The translations under genes were made by a program, and so were the position numbers. The notes under the pieces were generated by a model. That model was not told the DNA's origin. It saw nothing but the letters and a program-made list of their open reading frames with translations, and ran no database searches. 64,000 nucleotides of DNA from an uncultured Prevotellaceae bacterium. Lineage in GTDB: Bacteria > Bacteroidota > Bacteroidia > Bacteroidales > Bacteroidaceae. The first letter of the stretch is position 1. Every line of letters begins with the position of its first letter. Location: NCBI GenBank assembly GCA_902781315.1, contig CACZIT010000017.1, positions 1 through 64,000 on the forward strand, given 5' to 3'. Shown piece by piece: positions 59,476 through 64,000 of this stretch.

Positions 59476-59483
59476 CAAAAATA
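59476..59483 (-). promoter_or_regulatory. -7 box of folP, next to the start codon
   Basis: TATTTTTG on the minus strand ends 8 bp from the folP ATG. With a start point 5-8 bp after the box, the transcript would begin at or within a few bases of the ATG. Confidence 0.5.
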
Positions 59484-59537
59484 CACTTTTCTTTTCAAAA
59501 CTCCAAATCTTTGCCGAACAACTTCTAAAAACCGCCT

Positions 59538-59664
59538 GCAAAGGTACGAATAAGCGAGCGGAAAACAAAAGAAAATACGAAGTTATTTATTTTGCTTTCC
59601 CGAGCGAAAGTACCTTCGACGAAGTCAGAGGTACGAATAAGCGAGCGGAAAGCAAAGCAAAAAA
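59538..59664. repeat. repeat GGTACGAATAAGCGAGCGGAA, two copies
   Basis: The 20-bp GGTACGAATAAGCGAGCGGA occurs near 59544 and again 87 bp on, each followed by an A/G-rich stretch (AAACAAAAGAAAA and AAGCAAAGCAAAA). An inverse-like CTTTCCCGAGCGAAAGTACC stands between them. It lies in the folP/receptor gap. Confidence 0.6.
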
Positions 59665-59677
59665 CACTTTTTTCTGG

Positions 59678-61735
59678 TTAGTATGTCCGCATGATGGCAC
59701 TGTTGATTCGCTTGTCTATTTCCGTATTACCCCGCTCCTGCTTCTTGCCGTAGCCGAAACTGTAAGTCAGTTTCAGATTGAGGTTGCAGCCGTCGGCTTC
59801 GCTGTAGTTCCAAGTGTCACGACGATAGCAGCCGTAGTCCATCGTAATGTGCTGCTTGTCGTAACGGCTGAACGGGTTGCGCACCAGTGCTTCCACCGCC
59901 CAATCCTTGTGATTCCAACTGACTTGCAGTTCATAGACGGGACGGCGACGAATCAAGTAAGGCTCCCGGATGTCGAGCGACGTATAGGGCGAACGGTAGT
60001 TCATCTTTAGCATCCAGTCGCCCGTCAGATAGGTGACCGATGCCTTCATGCGGAAGATGTTCTTCGATGTGTCGTACTCGTCGCCACGCAGCATATTGTA
60101 TTCCTCGATGGCGGTCAGGCTAAGGCGCAACTTGTCGGAGAATGCGCTGTAGGCATAGGTCACCGTGAGCATGTTACCATAGAAAGTGCCGTCGTTCGTG
60201 TGGCTGTCGTAGATGGTCTGAAGGTCTGCATCGTAGCGGTGCAGGATGTTGTCGAAGTAGATGTTGTTGTCATACGACAGAGAAATCTTCGACTTGCCTA
60301 TCTGCCCGTTGTACGACAGCGTGTTGCCCAGCACTTTCAGCGGGGCGAGGTCGGGATTGCCCTTGACAGCCTCGAAGAACGAGGTGGGTACGGTCATGTC
60401 GTTCTTGTTCGACGGGTCGAAGAGCGTGTGCGTAAAAAGTCCGTTGAGCGAAAGAGAGTGCTTCTGGCTTAGCGCATAGTTGCCGCCGTAGAAGGCTACG
60501 GGTACACAATAGTTATAATGTGTCGAGTTTAGCGACACGGCAGAGTTCGACACGCCCGCCGAGACGTAGTAGTAATACTTCTGCGTGGAGCCGCTCAGTT
60601 GCAGCAGACCCATCGTCACGTCGGTAGTCAGTCGCTGGTCACCTGTCGAAGTCCCTGCGTAGATGTCCTTATAATGATTGTGGTCGTGGGTAAGCGAGGC
60701 CGACAGCATCCGCCCGTTCTTCCACGACTTGTAGTAGCGTCCGTTGCCATGAATGCTGTTGTTATCCTCCGTCACGGCAGAAGTCAATGTCGGCAGTGCG
60801 GTCTCGTTATACTGGCTATTATACTTGTTATGTCCGAACGATGCCGAGGCCGTGAAGTCCAGTGTCTGGTCTTTGGGCAGCCAAAGCGTGTAGTTGGCAT
60901 AGAACGTAGGGGCGAGTCCCCGGCTGTCCGATGATGTCAGCCGCTCCGTTGTTCCGTTGTATCGGCCATTGTATTGCGCATTCATCACCGCCTCCGCACT
61001 CGGCACGGCCTGACGGGTCAGACTGACGTAGGTGTTCAGTCGGTGGTTCTCGCCCGTCGATGACAGTTTCAGTCGGATGGCTTCGTTATTGCTCTTTCGG
61101 AGTGATGATTGACTTGTGAAGTCGCGAGTCAGCGTTGTGTGGTCTGAGAAAGTGTAGTCCTCGTGCCCTTCCGAATAACTATGGTCGTGAGCCCAATCAC
61201 CCGATGCCGTCAGCGACAGCGTGAGTCCCTTTTTAGTAAAGTCGGTGAAGGCCAGATAGTCACCGGACTTGTAAGCCAGTCCTTCAGCAGCCGACAGATA
61301 GACATTGCCACCATATTCCAGTTTGACCGTCACGAAGTTGATTAGTCCCGCCTTGCCCGCATACTTGCCGCTTGGTGTGCGGATGTATTCGATGCTGCGA
61401 ATGTTCTTTGAACGCAGCGTAGCCACGTCTTCAGGCAGTACCTCCACGCCATTGATGCAAAGTACTACCTCCCTGCCGCTATGCGTCGTGATGCTCCGTT
61501 TGTCTGGCGACACATCCAGTTCCGCCGTCTGCATCACGCTCAGCAGGTCGAAGCCGTTGGCCGAGTGTTTCTTCTCTATCATTGTGGGTAGCAGTACCGT
61601 CTTCTCTGCCGTCTCTATCTGTCCGTCGGCATTCACCACAATCTCCGGCAACATCTCCGTACGGATGCTGTCCGTCTGTGCCTGTACCGCTGTTGCCACG
61701 AGACATGCCATTGAAAATAGAATCAGTCTTTTCAT
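59678..61735 (-). CDS. outer-membrane beta-barrel family receptor
   Basis: A 685-residue protein from the ATG at 61735 (signal peptide LILFSMACLVATAVQAQ). It is of the TonB-receptor-like 'outer membrane beta-barrel' family: a plug-like part (residues about 20-140: LLPTMIEKKHSANGFDLLSV, LCINGVEVLPEDVATLRSKN, SIEYIRTPSGKYAGKAGLIN), then about 20 barrel strands, ending NSAIMRTY with an aromatic last residue. No carboxypeptidase-like domain and no SusD partner. The plug box is weaker than in classic TonB receptors. Ligand unknown. Confidence 0.87.
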   Translation of the reverse strand: MKRLILFSMACLVATAVQAQTDSIRTEMLPEIVVNADGQIETAEKTVLLPTMIEKKHSANGFDLLSVMQTAELDVSPDKRSITTHSGREVVLCINGVEVLPEDVATLRSKNIRSIEYIRTPSGKYAGKAGLINFVTVKLEYGGNVYLSAAEGLAYKSGDYLAFTDFTKKGLTLSLTASGDWAHDHSYSEGHEDYTFSDHTTLTRDFTSQSSLRKSNNEAIRLKLSSTGENHRLNTYVSLTRQAVPSAEAVMNAQYNGRYNGTTERLTSSDSRGLAPTFYANYTLWLPKDQTLDFTASASFGHNKYNSQYNETALPTLTSAVTEDNNSIHGNGRYYKSWKNGRMLSASLTHDHNHYKDIYAGTSTGDQRLTTDVTMGLLQLSGSTQKYYYYVSAGVSNSAVSLNSTHYNYCVPVAFYGGNYALSQKHSLSLNGLFTHTLFDPSNKNDMTVPTSFFEAVKGNPDLAPLKVLGNTLSYNGQIGKSKISLSYDNNIYFDNILHRYDADLQTIYDSHTNDGTFYGNMLTVTYAYSAFSDKLRLSLTAIEEYNMLRGDEYDTSKNIFRMKASVTYLTGDWMLKMNYRSPYTSLDIREPYLIRRRPVYELQVSWNHKDWAVEALVRNPFSRYDKQHITMDYGCYRRDTWNYSEADGCNLNLKLTYSFGYGKKQERGNTEIDKRINSAIMRTY

Positions 61736-61805
61736 TTCTTCTGTTAATGATAGGTTGCTATCCGTATATACACACTTCAACGCGAACCGTTCACCATTTT
61801 GACTG

Positions 61806-61813
61806 CAAAATTA
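61806..61813 (-). promoter_or_regulatory. -7 box of the 685-residue receptor
   Basis: TAATTTTG on the minus strand, about 71 bp before the ATG at 61735. Confidence 0.5.
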
Positions 61814-61935
61814 TATAAATCATTCCAGACAGCAGAGAAATTTCCCTGACATTTGTCTGACATTTGCAGTTATGGATGGGGCGGCGTCGACACAAAGGCC
61901 GACGACTGCCCATCGAAACGAGAGAGATTTTATAG

Positions 61936-64000
61936 TCAGCCTAATATCCCATGCGCGAGGTGTTGACAGTCTTTGTCTTTTTTTCCTTGAAACCGCCGAT
62001 ACGATAAATAGCAGTCAGGATTTGCTAAACGAGAATGAGTAATGACACGGCTATTGGTTATATTCTGCCCCGCTACTATGACGCTCCATTTTTTATCGTC
62101 TGATGTCCATCGGAGCGATGCGTGGAGACGGAACATCGGGTCAATGTCATAAACTCCCTGGATGGCTTTTGATTGGAAATGCGGATTAAGGATGAGGCGT
62201 ATGTCGTGACGCTGAGAGAACCGGATGGCGGTAGTAGAACTGAGTATGAGCGTCAGTTGCCTGCGGTCGAAAGGCAGATCGAAGAATCGGTCACTCTTGT
62301 CGTGTCGGTAGTTGCCTGTAGCCATCGCTGTGCCATTCAGCCATTTGCCTGCCGAGAAACGCGCTGATGCTTGCAAGCCGTACACATTCATATAGTTAAA
62401 GTTGTGTTCTTTCATGATAACAGCCATGCGGTCAGAGGGCTGATAAGCGAGTTGTACAGAGTAGTCGGGTATAAATTTGGCGTATGCCGTGAATGTGTAA
62501 CGCTGGTGCAGTTGCCAGATGAGGTCGATGTCATATTGAGAATTGGGCTTCAGGTCGGGATTTCCCCATATCTCACTATAGGCCGAAGAGTAGAATATGC
62601 TGCTCATGGTGCTCCAATATGTAGGGAATACATTTTGAGAACTGAACGAGAAATTGAGCATATTGTTCTTGTCCACAGTCCACAAGGCATTCAGTGTAGG
62701 ATACCACCGCCATTTGTTCCATTTGGGAGTATGGTATTGCTCGGCACCAAGCGAAGTCTCGACGCTGAAAGACGGTGTTATCTGCTTGCTGAAACCTGCG
62801 TATATGTCAAAAATACGTTCGTCATAATCAACATGACTTGTAGCATCAGCAAGTGGCTGGCCATTGGCATCGCAGGTGGTTTGATAACTCGCATTGTTGG
62901 TCAGTTGGGCTTCTACCCCATAGTTTAATTCCCAGCCTTTGCCCAAATCGTGTGTCTGGTCGGCGGCAAAGAGCCATTTGCTGATTCGTTGGCGACTGTC
63001 CACATAAAGATTTCTTTCGGTATCATACAGATGCCCGTCCAAATGTTGTGTGCGGGGGTTCTGGTAGTTGGTGTAAGATGTACTTAGTTGCAGGCCGAAT
63101 GGTGATGTGTAACTGGCATCCACATTGTGCAGGTAGGTGTGCGTTTCCGACTTTTGAACAGAAGTTTCCAGACCTGTGCTGGTATTGGTGGCATCGTTGG
63201 ATGTCCATTTGCCCGTATATGCCACATTCAGACGGCTATCCTTAGAGAAAGCGTAATCCAAGCCTATACGATAGTTGTGGTTTAAAGTTTGATTCTTTCG
63301 TTCTGTCTTGTCGGAGTAGTCCACCCGCTGGTCGCCTAAAGGATGGTGAGCCTCATGCTCCACTTGTCCATAAGCCGTGCCATAGCCACAGAAGTAAGAC
63401 GCATCCAGACCGAAATTTCCGTGCTGGTAAATCATGCTGCCCTTGGCCTGTCCATAGCCATATTTGTTCTGGCGATAGAAGCCTTGTAGTTGACCTGCAA
63501 ATTGATGGGTGCCGGAATAATCCTTTGTAACCACATTGATAGCCATGCCGTGTACATGATACTTGGCAGGTGCGGATGCCATCACTTCGGCTTTGGCCAA
63601 CATAGATTCATAGGCATCATCAGCAGGCAAGATTTCCAACAACTGTGGCATATTATACGTCAAGTGTCCGTTTTCTGCCTTGACTATCTGGCGTTCTCCT
63701 TTCACCTGTACTCCGTTGAGCGTATAAACTTCAGGTTGAAGGCGTATCGTGCCAATACTCTCCGAAGTACACTGTTTATAAACAGTCTTGTAACCGACGT
63801 AGGAGAATCGGGCGAGGACAGTAGGCTGTTCGTATGGAATAGCGAAGTAGCCGCTTTCGTTCGATACACCACCGCCAAGCAGGGTGGAGTCCGCAGGATT
63901 GAGAACAGCCACGTTAGCGTAGGCCACGGGCTGGCCCTGTTCATCAATGATGGTGCCAGTCAGGTGGTGGTCGGTCTTGTGGGTACACTCCACATAGATT
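61936..64000 (-). CDS. TonB-receptor-like protein, partial, probably decayed
   Basis: The gene runs off the right edge; at least 687 codons are inside. It starts mid-protein with IYVECTHK (the end of an STN domain), then a carboxypeptidase-regulatory-like domain (LTGTIIDEQGQPVAYANVAV, FSYVGYKT), a plug and a barrel. Two defects stand out. In the plug, LLEILPADDAYESM runs directly into LAKAEVMASAPAKYH; in relatives I know about 50 residues stand between. Near the C-terminus the frame shifts: the open frame ends HLAHGILG, whereas another frame reads AIYRIGGFKEKKTKTVNTSR, MGY, stop at 61941, the normal end. The STN and carboxypeptidase parts resemble the protein at 52569. Confidence 0.8.
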   Translation of the reverse strand, partial: IYVECTHKTDHHLTGTIIDEQGQPVAYANVAVLNPADSTLLGGGVSNESGYFAIPYEQPTVLARFSYVGYKTVYKQCTSESIGTIRLQPEVYTLNGVQVKGERQIVKAENGHLTYNMPQLLEILPADDAYESMLAKAEVMASAPAKYHVHGMAINVVTKDYSGTHQFAGQLQGFYRQNKYGYGQAKGSMIYQHGNFGLDASYFCGYGTAYGQVEHEAHHPLGDQRVDYSDKTERKNQTLNHNYRIGLDYAFSKDSRLNVAYTGKWTSNDATNTSTGLETSVQKSETHTYLHNVDASYTSPFGLQLSTSYTNYQNPRTQHLDGHLYDTERNLYVDSRQRISKWLFAADQTHDLGKGWELNYGVEAQLTNNASYQTTCDANGQPLADATSHVDYDERIFDIYAGFSKQITPSFSVETSLGAEQYHTPKWNKWRWYPTLNALWTVDKNNMLNFSFSSQNVFPTYWSTMSSIFYSSAYSEIWGNPDLKPNSQYDIDLIWQLHQRYTFTAYAKFIPDYSVQLAYQPSDRMAVIMKEHNFNYMNVYGLQASARFSAGKWLNGTAMATGNYRHDKSDRFFDLPFDRRQLTLILSSTTAIRFSQRHDIRLILNPHFQSKAIQGVYDIDPMFRLHASLRWTSDDKKWSVIVAGQNITNSRVITHSRLANPDCYLSYRRFQGKKDKDCQHLAHGILG

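Noticed and set aside
59538-59664. A further 22-bp-pitch array
   Set aside because: The two copies of GGTACGAATAAGCGAGCGGA are 87 bp apart, not a multiple of 22, and there is no dyad per unit.

Overview
The window looks like chromosomal DNA of a Bacteroidales bacterium, most likely a Prevotella/Segatella-type Prevotellaceae. The evidence is PorU and PorV of the type IX secretion system (T9SS), many Bacteroidetes promoters (TTTG - about 20 bp - TAnnTTTG), secreted proteins that end in a 'G-x-Y-x-x-x-G-x-K-x-x-x-K' tail, STN/carboxypeptidase-like outer-membrane proteins, and few Shine-Dalgarno sites. Most genes are GC-rich. Two zones are clearly AT-richer: the leucine-rich-repeat gene at 20-22.8 kb and a gene cluster at 43.4-48.6 kb.

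Layout. 0.1-4.3 kb: a large secreted protein, a 59-residue small protein and a small membrane protein. 4.4-4.9 kb: a 22-bp-pitch repeat array and a MITE-like element. 5-11.3 kb: an FAH-family hydrolase, porU, porV and ispF. 11.4-17.35 kb (minus): tsaB, DUF4290, murA, rimM, dxr, rseP. 17.4-19.6 kb (plus): yicC-type RNase, gmk, nadD. 20.4-22.7 kb: an LRR secreted protein and a second small protein of the 59-residue type. 23.3-28.4 kb: a DJ-1-like protein, ispD, recG, an M23/LysM peptidase. 28.5-37.1 kb (minus): pectin-type glycan degradation (GH78-sialidase-like fusion, GH105, DUF2264) with two glycosyltransferases in between. 37.5-43.1 kb (plus): a secreted protein, a TPR/HTH sensor lipoprotein, a secreted serpin, a helix-hairpin-helix protein. 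43.7-48.2 kb (minus): an AT-rich cluster that looks like a RiPP (modified peptide) locus. It holds a PqqD-like/radical SAM/SPASM maturase, a 34-residue two-cysteine precursor candidate missed by normal gene-length cut-offs, a kinase-like protein and zinc-ribbon proteins. 48.7-54.9 kb (minus): a transmembrane Ser/Thr kinase with a partner, tRNA-Pro(CGG), two beta-barrel proteins, an STN protein, and an ECF sigma factor fused to a membrane segment and a FecR-like domain. 55-59.5 kb (minus): ackA, a four-helix-bundle protein, pta, cdaA, folP. 59.7-64 kb (minus): two outer-membrane receptors; the second runs off the window and looks decayed.

How it fits together. PorU and PorV would process and export tailed proteins such as those at 0.1, 20.4 and 40.1 kb. 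IspD, IspF and Dxr are all MEP isoprenoid enzymes. Pta and AckA make acetate. The sigma fusion, STN protein and two barrels look like one cell-surface signalling unit.

The most unusual signals are: the radical SAM/34-mer cluster; two small proteins sharing KKxYxxP, MxGS and LWD(D/E), each directly after a tailed secreted protein; three intergenic arrays with an exact 22-bp pitch but different dyad cores; a 64-bp promoter cassette copied without change in front of two unrelated genes; and a GC-rich palindromic repeat that has entered at least six coding sequences without breaking them.
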